From the NCBI GenBank assembly GCA_964575225.1, contig CAZNQW010000031.1, positions 1 through 24,248 of the forward strand: DNA of 24,248 nt, given 5' to 3'. Under the pieces are notes generated by a model that did no database searches, was not told the origin of the DNA, and saw nothing but the letters and a program-made list of their open reading frames with translations. Source of the DNA: CAZNQW01 sp964575225 (GTDB lineage Bacteria > Chloroflexota > Anaerolineae > JAAYZQ01). Below are positions 13,359 through 20,584 of the stretch, piece after piece (within the stretch, counting starts at the first letter, position 1; every line of letters starts with the position of its first letter). Position numbers and translations under genes: made by a program.

Positions 13359-15482
13359 TCAGCCTCGCACCAGGAACAAGGCCAAAAGCAGAACCACCGT
13401 GACAACCGCCACCAGCAAATAGTTCTGAACCTTGCCGGTCTGGGTAGAGCGCATAAACTCGCCCGCCCAGCCGGTCAGCCGGCCCACCCCATTGACCGCT
13501 CCATCCACGATGGGGCTGTCGATGGCTTTCATGAGCCAGCTCGAAAGCCATCGCCCCGTGAGGCCGACGGCGTTGACGATGGCATCGACCACCTTGCGAT
13601 CAAAGCGGGCGCACACGCTGCCCAGGCGGATTACGGGTCGAATGATGGCCGCCATGTACAACTCATCTACATAGTACTTGTTCTTCAAAAGGGTATAGAC
13701 CGGACCGAGGGGCTTTTCCAACGGATCGACCGGCTCAGTCAGCGGCTTGCGACCATAGATCAACCAGGCCACCAGCCAGCCCAGGCCCGCGGCCGCCAGC
13801 GAGATCCCGGCCACCAGGGCATTAAACTCCCCATGATGGACATGGTGGCCCATCACCTCGGCGTGCTCGCCGATAAACTGGTAAAAGAAATTGGCCCAGG
13901 GTGTGCCGAACAACCCCAGGAAGGTGGCAAAGACCGCCAGGATGATCAGGGGCCAGGTCATGCTGGGCACGCTCTCAGGAGCATGGGCCGCAGCCTCTGT
14001 GCGGGGCTTGCCCAAAAAGGTCAAAAAGATCTGGCGCCCCGTATAAAACGCCGTCAGCATGGCTGCCAGGGTCAGCATCAGCCACACGATCAGGGCAGCC
14101 GTCGAACTTACACCAAAGGCTCCCCCGCTCCAGGCATCGGCCAGGATCTCGTCCTTGCTCCAGAACCCTGCCCAGGGAAAGATACCGGTCAGCGCCAGGG
14201 CACCCATGATAAAGGTCCAACCGGTGATCGGCATCCGCTTTAACATGCCGCCCATGTTCATCATGTCGTTGGCGTCGAACTCGCCCTCGTGGTGACCGTG
14301 ATGGGCGTGGTGATGGCCATGCTCCACGCCGTGGATGACCGAACCGGAGCCCATGAACAACAGCGCCTTGAAAAAGGCGTGGGTGATCAGGTGGAACACG
14401 GCAGCCACATAGGCGCCGATCCCCAAGGCCGCGATCATGTAGCCCAGTTGGCTGATGGTCGAATAGGCCAGGACCCGCTTGATGTCGTTTTGGGCCACGG
14501 CAATGGTGCTGGCAAAGAGGGCGGTAAAAGCACCGATAAAGGCCACGACATAGAGTTGCGTTCCCCCCTCCACGGCCACAAACAGCGGGAAGGAGCGGGC
14601 CACCAAATAGACGCCGGCCGAGACCATCGTCGCCGCGTGGATGAGGGCGCTCACCGGCGTGGGGCCCTCCATAGCATCGGGCAACCAGACGTGCAAGGGG
14701 AACTGGGAACTCTTGCCCACCGCGCCGCCAAAAATCAAGAGCGCGCACAACATAGCCCAGGGCACCCCACCAAAGGCATAGGTGGTCGCCAACTGATGCA
14801 ACATGTCTTCGGTGAAAATCTCCCGGAAGGTCAGGGTACCGGTCTGGGAATAGAGCAGCAGGATACCTGCCAGCATCAGCGCATCGCCCACGCGCGTCGT
14901 CAAAAACGCTTTCAGTCCCGCCTCTTTGGGCGTGATGCGCTTGGGATCGGCATAGGATTTATCGAACCAAAAGCCGATCAGAAGGTAGGAACAGAGCCCC
15001 ATGATTTCCCAGAAAACGAGAAGGGCGAAAAAATTGTCCGAGACGACCAACCCCAGCATCCCGCAGGCAAACAGAGAGATGTAGGCAAAAAAGCGGGAGT
15101 AGCGGGAATCGACCTCCGGGGTGCCATAGTTCATGTAGCCTTTGGAATAGATAAAGATCATCAGACACACAAAGGGCACCATGAACAGCATCAGGCTGGT
15201 CAGTGTATCCACCTGAAAGCCCAGGCTCAGAGACGTCGAGCCGGTGGGTACATCGTACAGCAAAAAGCGGTGGTTATGACCGGGGGCCGTCAGACCGCCC
15301 ACATCCTGCCAGCTCAGAAACAGGATGACCCAGCTCAAAACCCATGCCAGGCCAATCCCAATCCAGGCAACCCAGGTGCTAAGCAAACGATTGCGGTTGG
15401 TCCAAAGGACAATCAGGGCAAAAGCCAGCAGAGGAAAGAGCGGGATTAGCCAAACTAGATTGAAAAAGAATTCTCTCGACAT
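13359..15482 (-). CDS. nuoL: NADH-quinone oxidoreductase subunit L
   Basis: A 707-residue distal antiporter-like subunit of complex I, with the long lateral helix region in its C-terminal part. Diagnostic segments: 'LVFWEIMGLCSYLLIGFW' (key Glu), 'AVGKSSQFPLHVWLPDAMEG' then 'PTPVSALIHAATMVSAGVYL', 'AQNDIKRVLAYSTISQLGYM' and 'HLITHAFFKALLFMGSGSVIHG'. Right after this is a histidine-rich insertion (EHGHHHAHHGHHEGEF, about residues 383-400) before 'NMGGMLKRMPITG'. The start is placed at ATG 15482 because GGAGG is 6 nt upstream; another ATG at 15488 abuts that GGAGG and is unlikely. Downstream of nuoK by 30 bp. Confidence 0.96.
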   Translation of the reverse strand: MSREFFFNLVWLIPLFPLLAFALIVLWTNRNRLLSTWVAWIGIGLAWVLSWVILFLSWQDVGGLTAPGHNHRFLLYDVPTGSTSLSLGFQVDTLTSLMLFMVPFVCLMIFIYSKGYMNYGTPEVDSRYSRFFAYISLFACGMLGLVVSDNFFALLVFWEIMGLCSYLLIGFWFDKSYADPKRITPKEAGLKAFLTTRVGDALMLAGILLLYSQTGTLTFREIFTEDMLHQLATTYAFGGVPWAMLCALLIFGGAVGKSSQFPLHVWLPDAMEGPTPVSALIHAATMVSAGVYLVARSFPLFVAVEGGTQLYVVAFIGAFTALFASTIAVAQNDIKRVLAYSTISQLGYMIAALGIGAYVAAVFHLITHAFFKALLFMGSGSVIHGVEHGHHHAHHGHHEGEFDANDMMNMGGMLKRMPITGWTFIMGALALTGIFPWAGFWSKDEILADAWSGGAFGVSSTAALIVWLMLTLAAMLTAFYTGRQIFLTFLGKPRTEAAAHAPESVPSMTWPLIILAVFATFLGLFGTPWANFFYQFIGEHAEVMGHHVHHGEFNALVAGISLAAAGLGWLVAWLIYGRKPLTEPVDPLEKPLGPVYTLLKNKYYVDELYMAAIIRPVIRLGSVCARFDRKVVDAIVNAVGLTGRWLSSWLMKAIDSPIVDGAVNGVGRLTGWAGEFMRSTQTGKVQNYLLVAVVTVVLLLALFLVRG

Positions 15483-15492
15483 GGACATCCTC

Positions 15493-15506
15493 CGGGACTG
15501 TTCCCG
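15493..15506 (-). other. Small hairpin between nuoK and nuoL
   Basis: CGGGA-ctgt-TCCCG, a perfect 5-bp stem with tetraloop in the 30-bp gap between nuoK and nuoL. Its 3' side on the minus strand abuts and partly overlaps the GGAGG used by nuoL, so it could limit ribosome access. Small enough to be chance on its own. Confidence 0.35.
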
Positions 15507-15512
15507 CCTCCT

Positions 15513-15830
15513 CTACAGTTTCATCAGGTCGACGTCTTCGACGTCCACCGTCTGGCGGTTTCGATACACCGCGATGACCAACGCCAGACCCACAGCCGCT
15601 TCGGCAGCAGCCACGGTGATGACGATGATGGCAAAGACCTGACCCGACAAGCCTCCGAAGGCCACCTCAATGTTTCGCCAAAAAGCCAGCAGGTTGATGT
15701 TGACCGAGTTGAGCATCAACTCCACGCCCATCAGCACCCCGACGGCGTTACGCCGAGAAAGCGCACCATACAGGCCAATGCAGAACAGCGCGGCAGCGAC
15801 GATCAAATACCAAGACAATGGGACTTGCAT
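15513..15830 (-). CDS. nuoK: NADH-quinone oxidoreductase subunit K
   Basis: A 105-residue three-span subunit of the membrane arm (homologue of ND4L). It contains the conserved 'GVLMGVELMLNSVNINLLAF' with the proton-path glutamate in span 2, and the second conserved Glu in 'VTVAAAEAAVGLALVIAVYR' in span 3. An upstream in-frame ATG would add ten residues (MDVSCDGGTP), but the ATG at 15830 (MQVPLSWYLIVA) has GGAGG 7 nt upstream and gives the normal family length, so it is chosen. It sits between nuoJ (98-bp gap) and nuoL (30-bp gap). Confidence 0.96.
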   Translation of the reverse strand: MQVPLSWYLIVAAALFCIGLYGALSRRNAVGVLMGVELMLNSVNINLLAFWRNIEVAFGGLSGQVFAIIVITVAAAEAAVGLALVIAVYRNRQTVDVEDVDLMKL

Positions 15831-15928
15831 AGGCGTTCCTCCATCACAGGAAACATCCAAAAACCGGTTCGTGCTCGGGCATTTCCGTACCCCAACTCAA
15901 AAGAATCCCAGAGGGGACGGCACCCGCC

Positions 15929-16429
15929 CTATTTCTCGCGGGCCACCACCACGGCTCCCACCAGAGCGACCAACAGCAGCACCGAAGAGACCTCAAAGAC
16001 CAGCATGAACTGATCCGGGTTCACCAAAGCCTGCCCCAGGGCGCTGATGGTTTCGGCGGGCACATCGGCCAGGGGTGCCGTTGGCCAGTCGACGCCAAGA
16101 AGGATAAAGGCCAGGAGGCCAAACAGTGCCAAAGCGGCCACGAGGCCTCCGAGCCACTGCTCGTTTCTCGCTTCATAGTCGGACGACATCATGCGCTGGG
16201 AAAGCATGATGGCAAAAATGATCAAGATCGAGATAGCTCCCACATAGACCAGGAGCTGGACCATCGCCAGAAACTCGACCTCCAGCAGGATATAGAAACC
16301 TGCCACCCCCACGAAGGAGAGGACCAAAAAGAGCGCGGCTCGAAAGAGGTTGCGATTGGTGACAACGCCCACAGCGCCAATCAGCGCCACAGCACTCAGG
16401 ATGATAAAGATCACGTGGGTTACGCTCAT
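15929..16429 (-). CDS. nuoJ: NADH-quinone oxidoreductase subunit J
   Basis: A 166-residue subunit with five membrane spans (homologue of ND6). The central helix has the conserved 'VQLLVYVGAISILIIFAIML', whose Y-x-G-A-I segment forms the pi-bulge linking quinone reduction to proton pumping. Two in-frame ATGs (16435 and 16429) are possible. I prefer 16429 because AGGA lies 5 nt upstream; the difference is two residues (MS). Either start lies only a few bases after the nuoH stop, implying tight coupling. The C-terminus 'VALVGAVVVAREK' is normal. Confidence 0.95.
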   Translation of the reverse strand: MSVTHVIFIILSAVALIGAVGVVTNRNLFRAALFLVLSFVGVAGFYILLEVEFLAMVQLLVYVGAISILIIFAIMLSQRMMSSDYEARNEQWLGGLVAALALFGLLAFILLGVDWPTAPLADVPAETISALGQALVNPDQFMLVFEVSSVLLLVALVGAVVVAREK

Positions 16430-16436
16430 GGACATC

Positions 16437-17624
16437 CTACCTTTCCACCGCCACGATGCGCTTCAAAGCGGGGGCATTTTTGGCCTTGCGCGCCGAGTAT
16501 TTCAGGATCAGGCCCGTCACCAGGGCGAGAAGGAGGTTGCCGACCAACATCAGCCCTGCCTGCCCCCAGACGCTTTCGGTGAGTTTGACCACCAAACCCG
16601 CCAGCATCAGGTTCACCATCGCCAGGGGCACCAGGAACTTCCAGGCAAAACCGACCAGATGGTCGAATCGCATCCGCGGGAAGGTAGCCCGGAACCAGAG
16701 CATGCAAAAGATGACAAACACGGCCTTGGCAAACACAATGATGGGCGCCAGGACCGGGGCCACGTCCTCCAGGCCAAAGAACTTCCAGCCGCCCAAGAAC
16801 AGCGTCGAGACCAGGATCGCCACAGCGAACATGTTCACGTATTCGGCGATAAAGAACATGGCAAACTTCATGCCACCGTACTCGACCATGTAGCCGGCCA
16901 CGATCTCCGAGTCAGCTTCAAGCAGGTCCACCGGCGAGCGATTGGCCTCGGCCAGGGCGCAGATGAGAAAGATCACGCCGGCCACGGGCATCACCACAAA
17001 ATAGGGGATAACTTGAGCCTCAACGATCCCTTGCATCCTCATGGTCTTGGAAAATAGGACCACCGCCAGGATACAGAGGATCAGTGGGATCTCGTACGAC
17101 AACAATTGATTGACCACGCGGAAAGCGCTGATCAAAGAAAACTTGTTGTTCGAGCCCCAGCCGGCAATGACCGCGGCCAACATGTGAAAGGCCCCAATGG
17201 CAACGTAAAACAAAACCCCCACATTCAGATCAGAGCCGATGTACCCGGTCCCGGGCCCCCAGGGCAGCACGGCAAACACCAGGAGCGCAGGGACGGCCAC
17301 GAGGAGGGGCGCCAACATGTGCAGTCCCCGATCGGCCCGAGTGGGGATCACGTCCTCTTTGGTCAACATCTTGATCGCGTCGGCGAGGGCCTGGAGCAAA
17401 CCATAGGGCCACACCCGGTTGGGTCCGGGCCGGTCCTGCATGCGCGCAATCACCTTGCGCTCCATCGGCGTAAAGATGAGGACCGCCATCACGCCGAACA
17501 CGAGAAGGATCACCACTCCCAGAATATCGGCGATCAGATCCACACCCCACTGGGGCAACCCCCAACTGGCCATCAGATCGCCGACCCAGGCTCCGAATTC
17601 CACCCAAAAGTTTAACAAGTCCAT
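16437..17624 (-). CDS. nuoH: NADH-quinone oxidoreductase subunit H
   Basis: A 395-residue subunit (ND1 homologue) that forms most of the quinone entry channel where the membrane arm meets the peripheral arm. Conserved segments include 'RMQDRPGPNRVWPYGLLQAL', 'DAIKMLTKEDVIP', 'ALAEANRSPVDLLEADSEIV' then 'AGYMVEYGGMKFAMFFIAEY', and 'FVIFCMLWFRATFPRMRFD'. These loops normally contact NuoB and NuoD, which are not encoded in this window. The start is placed at ATG 17624 (MDLLNFWVEFG), with GGGAG 6 nt upstream; an earlier in-frame ATG at 17672 would begin inside the intercistronic hairpin and has no ribosome site. A terminator-like hairpin separates it from nuoA. Confidence 0.97.
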   Translation of the reverse strand: MDLLNFWVEFGAWVGDLMASWGLPQWGVDLIADILGVVILLVFGVMAVLIFTPMERKVIARMQDRPGPNRVWPYGLLQALADAIKMLTKEDVIPTRADRGLHMLAPLLVAVPALLVFAVLPWGPGTGYIGSDLNVGVLFYVAIGAFHMLAAVIAGWGSNNKFSLISAFRVVNQLLSYEIPLILCILAVVLFSKTMRMQGIVEAQVIPYFVVMPVAGVIFLICALAEANRSPVDLLEADSEIVAGYMVEYGGMKFAMFFIAEYVNMFAVAILVSTLFLGGWKFFGLEDVAPVLAPIIVFAKAVFVIFCMLWFRATFPRMRFDHLVGFAWKFLVPLAMVNLMLAGLVVKLTESVWGQAGLMLVGNLLLALVTGLILKYSARKAKNAPALKRIVAVER

Positions 17625-17661
17625 ACTCTTCTCCCATCGCTGCGAGGAATGGACAAACCCC

Positions 17662-17696
17662 AAAAAGCCCATGATCCCAATGGATCATCGGCTTTT
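17662..17696 (-). terminator. Internal terminator-like hairpin between nuoA and nuoH
   Basis: A 14-bp stem with one C-C mismatch (AAAAGCC and ATGATCC pairing with GGATCAT and GGCTTTT) and a tetraloop. On the minus strand it ends in TTTTT at 17666-17662. It lies 10 bp after the nuoA stop and about 38 bp before the nuoH start. By shape it is a genuine intrinsic terminator, yet it lies inside the operon, so it probably gives partial termination or an RNA 3' end for nuoA. Confidence 0.65.
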
Positions 17697-17706
17697 GGCT
17701 CGCTGC

Positions 17707-18069
17707 CTATTGCCAACGCAAGGCGCCCTTTCTCCAGGCGTAGACCAGCCCAACCGTCAGGATGGCCAAAAAGAAAAAGGCCTCCACCAAAGCATAGAGT
17801 CCAACCTTGTCGTAGGCCACTGCCCAGGGGAACAAAAAAATGGCCTCAATGTCGAAAACGACAAAGACCAGAGCGTACACATAGTATTGGGCACGAAATT
17901 GCACCCAAGTTTCGCCCACAGTCTCGAGGCCACATTCGTAGGTACTCGTCTTGGTTGGATTCGGCTTCTTGGGTCGCAGCAACCAGGCCAGTCCCAAAGC
18001 AATAAAGGGAAAGGCACAGGCCACCACAACATAGACCCCGATGAAGTTATAGTCTGACAGCAACGTCAT
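17707..18069 (-). CDS. nuoA: NADH-quinone oxidoreductase subunit A
   Basis: A 120-residue three-span subunit (ND3 homologue). It contains the hallmark loop 'STYECGLETVGETWVQF', with the conserved Cys-containing ECG motif, and the acidic second span 'YALVFVVFDIEAIFLFPWA', both near-invariant in the family. ATG 18069 follows GAGGGAGGG. It is first in the operon, with a clear promoter about 33 bp upstream. In most genomes nuoB, nuoC and nuoD follow nuoA directly; here nuoH comes next. Confidence 0.97.
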   Translation of the reverse strand: MTLLSDYNFIGVYVVVACAFPFIALGLAWLLRPKKPNPTKTSTYECGLETVGETWVQFRAQYYVYALVFVVFDIEAIFLFPWAVAYDKVGLYALVEAFFFLAILTVGLVYAWRKGALRWQ

Positions 18070-18101
18070 ACCCTCCCTCAGCCGGTTTTGGAACGTCCAC
18101 T

Positions 18102-18130
18102 ATTATGCCACAAGTCTAGCGAAAAGGCAA
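18102..18130 (-). promoter_or_regulatory. Promoter of the nuoA-HJKLMN operon
   Basis: On the minus strand TTGCCT (18130-18125), 17 bp, CATAAT (18107-18102). It shares its -35 with the metG promoter. Transcription would begin near 18095, leaving a leader of about 26 nt containing GAGGGAGGG before the ATG. It supports nuoA as the first gene of the unit. Confidence 0.7.
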
Positions 18131-18346
18131 GTCTCTCGTAAGCGCCCGGTTGAAATTTTCCCAAAAGAGCCCTCCCCCCTGGAGCAGTCGCATGGGGGAG
18201 CAGGAGCCGAGTTCTTTCTTCCAGGGCATGGGGATCGATGTCCGGTAGAGTGCTGATTGGCGATGAGTTCACGTAGCATACCCCAAACTCGGGGGGGCTC
18301 GCGCGCCATCCAAATGCGATGGCTCATACCCTCCCCACAAACCACC
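18131..18346. other. Divergent intergenic region with inverted repeats
   Basis: About 215 bp between the nuoA promoter and the FemAB promoter hold no gene I can support. There is a CTCCCCC/GGGGGAG inverted repeat (18172-18200, 15-nt spacer) and GCCATC-caaatgc-GATGGC (18305-18323), which lies 24 bp upstream of the FemAB -35 hexamer and could be an operator. Nothing else stands out. Confidence 0.4.
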
Positions 18347-18375
18347 TTTACAGCATCGATCAGTCGTGATATAAT
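18347..18375 (+). promoter_or_regulatory. Strong promoter of the FemAB pair, leaderless
   Basis: TTTACA (18347-18352), 17 bp, consensus TATAAT (18370-18375). The -10 box ends only 6 bp before the A of the start codon at 18382, so the transcript should begin at or next to the ATG and carry no Shine-Dalgarno. No ribosome site is visible upstream, in agreement. Confidence 0.75.
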
Positions 18376-18381
18376 CCCGCT

Positions 18382-19422
18382 ATGTCTTTACCTGTACAGA
18401 TCTACACCGATCCGCAAGATCAGGCGGCTTGGGATAAGCGAGTCGCGGCAGCACCTGGCGGACACCTGTTGCAAAGCTGGGCCTGGGGCGAACTCAAGGC
18501 ACGCTTTGGCTGGGGCGTCCAACGGATCGCCGTGGGCCAGGCCTGCGCCCAGATCCTCTATCGCCCCTTGCCTGGCGGCTTGGGAACCCTGGCCTACATC
18601 CCCAAGGGTCCGGTGGCCCACGACGATTCGGAATTCCAACTTCTCCTCGACGAAATCGATCCCCTGGCCCGCCGAGAGGGGGCGATCTGTCTCAAAATCG
18701 AGCCCAACCTCGAGGATGACCCTCGCCACGTTCAATTGTTGCAGCAATGGGGTTTTCGGTTCAGCCCGCAACAGGTGCAACCCCAAAGAACCCTCGTGGT
18801 GGATCTCGACGGCGAACCCGATGCCATCCTACAGCGGATGAAGCAAAAGACCCGCTACAACATTGGCCTGGCTGAGCGCAAAGGCGTCACCGTCCGCGCC
18901 GGGGACGAAACCGACCTGCCCGCCTTTTATGTACTGATGGAAGAGACCGCCCAACGGGACGGCTTTGCCATCCACAGCCGTGAGTATTACGATACGGCCC
19001 ATCACCTGCTTGCCTCCACAGGAAAGGGGCGCCTGCTGCTGGCCGAATACGAGGGACAACTGCTGGGGACCCTGTCCGTCTTGGCCCTTGGCGATACCGC
19101 CTGCTATATGTATGGCGCCACGTCCAACGAGCACCGGAACCGCATGCCGGCCTATGCCCTGCAATGGGCCGCCATGCTCTGGGCCCGCGAGCAAGGCTGC
19201 CGTTTCTACGATCTGTGGGGGGTGCCCGACGAGGACGAAGACACCCTCGAAGCCCATTTCACCGAGCGCTCCGATGGCCTGTGGGGGGTCTATCGCTTCA
19301 AGCGCGGCTATGGGGGGAGGTTGGTCCGCACCATCGGCGCCTGGGATCGGGTCTATGCGCCGCTGCGCTATCAGCTCTACAGGCTGGCGGTCCGCTGGCT
19401 CCAGCGAGGGCACGCCGACTGA
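18382..19422 (+). CDS. FemAB-family aminoacyltransferase-like protein 1
   Basis: A 346-residue protein of the FemAB/FemX family: two GNAT-like folds that in known members transfer amino acids from aminoacyl-tRNA to peptidoglycan precursors. Recognisable segments are 'LLQSWAWGELKARFGW' (residues 31-46), the 'AYIPKGPV' strand, 'MKQKTRYNIGLAERKGVTV' (about 153-171), 'ETAQRDGF' and the C-terminal 'YMYGATSNEHRN' followed by 'FYDLWGVPDE' and 'GVYRFKRGYGG', the acyl-CoA-like end fold. Apparently leaderless. Its TGA overlaps the ATG of a close paralogue, so the pair probably works together, for example adding successive residues to an interpeptide bridge. The actual amino acid is unknown, and some family members act elsewhere in envelope metabolism. 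Confidence 0.9.
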   Translation: MSLPVQIYTDPQDQAAWDKRVAAAPGGHLLQSWAWGELKARFGWGVQRIAVGQACAQILYRPLPGGLGTLAYIPKGPVAHDDSEFQLLLDEIDPLARREGAICLKIEPNLEDDPRHVQLLQQWGFRFSPQQVQPQRTLVVDLDGEPDAILQRMKQKTRYNIGLAERKGVTVRAGDETDLPAFYVLMEETAQRDGFAIHSREYYDTAHHLLASTGKGRLLLAEYEGQLLGTLSVLALGDTACYMYGATSNEHRNRMPAYALQWAAMLWAREQGCRFYDLWGVPDEDEDTLEAHFTERSDGLWGVYRFKRGYGGRLVRTIGAWDRVYAPLRYQLYRLAVRWLQRGHAD

Positions 19423-20504
19423 TGCAGGTTCTTCCCGTCGCCGAGCGGCAAACCTGGGATCGCGCCCTGCTTGCCCTGCCCAACCCCCACATCCTGCAGA
19501 GCTGGGCCTGGGGCGATTTCAAATCGCACCATGGCTGGCGCCCGCAACGGCTCCTCTTCCAGGAAGAGGGCCGCACGGTGGCGGCGGCTTCTCTGCTCCG
19601 CCGCAGGCTCCCCGCCCTGCCCGCAGCCATCTGTTACGCGCCCAAGGGGCCCCTCCTCGATTGGACCGATACGGATCTCGCTGAACGCGTGCTGGCAGCG
19701 CTGGAGGGCGAGGCCCGCCGTTGGGGGACCCTGTTTGTCAAGATCGATCCCGACATCTACTACCCAGACCACGCGCCGGCCTTTACTCCCTGCCCGGCCC
19801 ATGCCGACCAGGTGGCGTCGATGCTCCAGCGACGGGGTTGGCGGTTCTCGAACGATCAGATTCAATTCCGCAACACCGCCCTGCTGGATCTCGGCCCTTC
19901 AGAAGACGAGTTGATGGCCATCATGAAGCAAAAGAGCCGGTACAACATCCGGCTGGCTGCGCGCCGCGGCGTAACGGTCCGCGAGGGGGAATTGGCCGAC
20001 CTCCCTCTCTTTTACCGGCTCTATGCCGAAACGGCCCAGCGCGACCGGTTCCTCATACGCCCGCCCCAATACTATGAAGACGCCTGGGGTAGCTTTCTCC
20101 GAGAAGGGCTGGCGACCCTGCTTTTGGCCCAGGTGGAGGGCCAGGTCGTCGCCGGGATCATCCTTTTCACCTTTGGAAACCAGGCTTGGTACATGTATGG
20201 CGCATCGTCCAATCTGCACCGGGACAAGATGCCCAACTATCTCCTCCAATGGGAAGCCATTCGCCACGCCCGGGCCCGGGGCTGCACCGTCTACGACCTT
20301 TGGGGGGCGCCCGAACAACTGGACGAATCCGATCCGATGTGGGGAGTGGTGCGCTTCAAGCTCGGCCTCGGCGGCGAGCTTGTCCAGGGATTGGGCGCCT
20401 GGGACTATGCCGCCCGCGAGATTCCCTACCGCTTTTACACCCAGGCCATGCCCCGCCTGCTCGATCTTCTCAGGAGCCGGCACCCCCATCCACCGTCGCA
20501 GTAG
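19422..20504 (+). CDS. FemAB-family aminoacyltransferase-like protein 2
   Basis: A 360-residue paralogue of the preceding protein, collinear with it over the full length: 'ILQSWAWGDFKSHHGW' (residues 24-39), 'CYAPKGPLL', 'MKQKSRYNIRLAARRGVTV', 'ETAQRDRF', 'YMYGASSNLHRDKMPNYLLQ', 'VYDLWGAPEQ' and 'GVVRFKLGLGGELVQ'. It differs mainly in an insertion around 'YYPDHAPAFTPCPAHADQV' in the first fold. The ATG at 19422 overlaps the upstream TGA (TGATG), so translation is coupled. The conserved pair resembles FemA/FemB-type successive-addition enzymes, but the specificity is not readable. A tandem duplication is the simplest origin. No clear terminator follows. Confidence 0.9.
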   Translation: MQVLPVAERQTWDRALLALPNPHILQSWAWGDFKSHHGWRPQRLLFQEEGRTVAAASLLRRRLPALPAAICYAPKGPLLDWTDTDLAERVLAALEGEARRWGTLFVKIDPDIYYPDHAPAFTPCPAHADQVASMLQRRGWRFSNDQIQFRNTALLDLGPSEDELMAIMKQKSRYNIRLAARRGVTVREGELADLPLFYRLYAETAQRDRFLIRPPQYYEDAWGSFLREGLATLLLAQVEGQVVAGIILFTFGNQAWYMYGASSNLHRDKMPNYLLQWEAIRHARARGCTVYDLWGAPEQLDESDPMWGVVRFKLGLGGELVQGLGAWDYAAREIPYRFYTQAMPRLLDLLRSRHPHPPSQ

Positions 20505-20515
20505 TTCGATGCAAT

Positions 20516-20544
20516 TTGCGGAAGCAACCTTTCCCGGCTATAAT
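20516..20544 (+). promoter_or_regulatory. Promoter upstream of the YhhQ-family gene
   Basis: TTGCGG (20516-20521), 17 bp, consensus TATAAT (20539-20544), starting 12 bp after the second FemAB stop. The leader to ATG 20585 would be about 34 nt. It has AAAGGGGG near its 5' end but only a poor Shine-Dalgarno near the ATG. Confidence 0.65.
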
Positions 20545-20584
20545 CTGGACCAAAGGGGGCCCTCGTGAGCCCGGGTGGCAAGCC

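Noticed and set aside
10645..15449. Several long plus-strand open frames opposite nuoN, nuoM and nuoL
   Set aside because: They are His/Gln/Arg-rich translations antisense to hydrophobic membrane genes, a well-known artefact; the minus-strand products are full-length complex I subunits.
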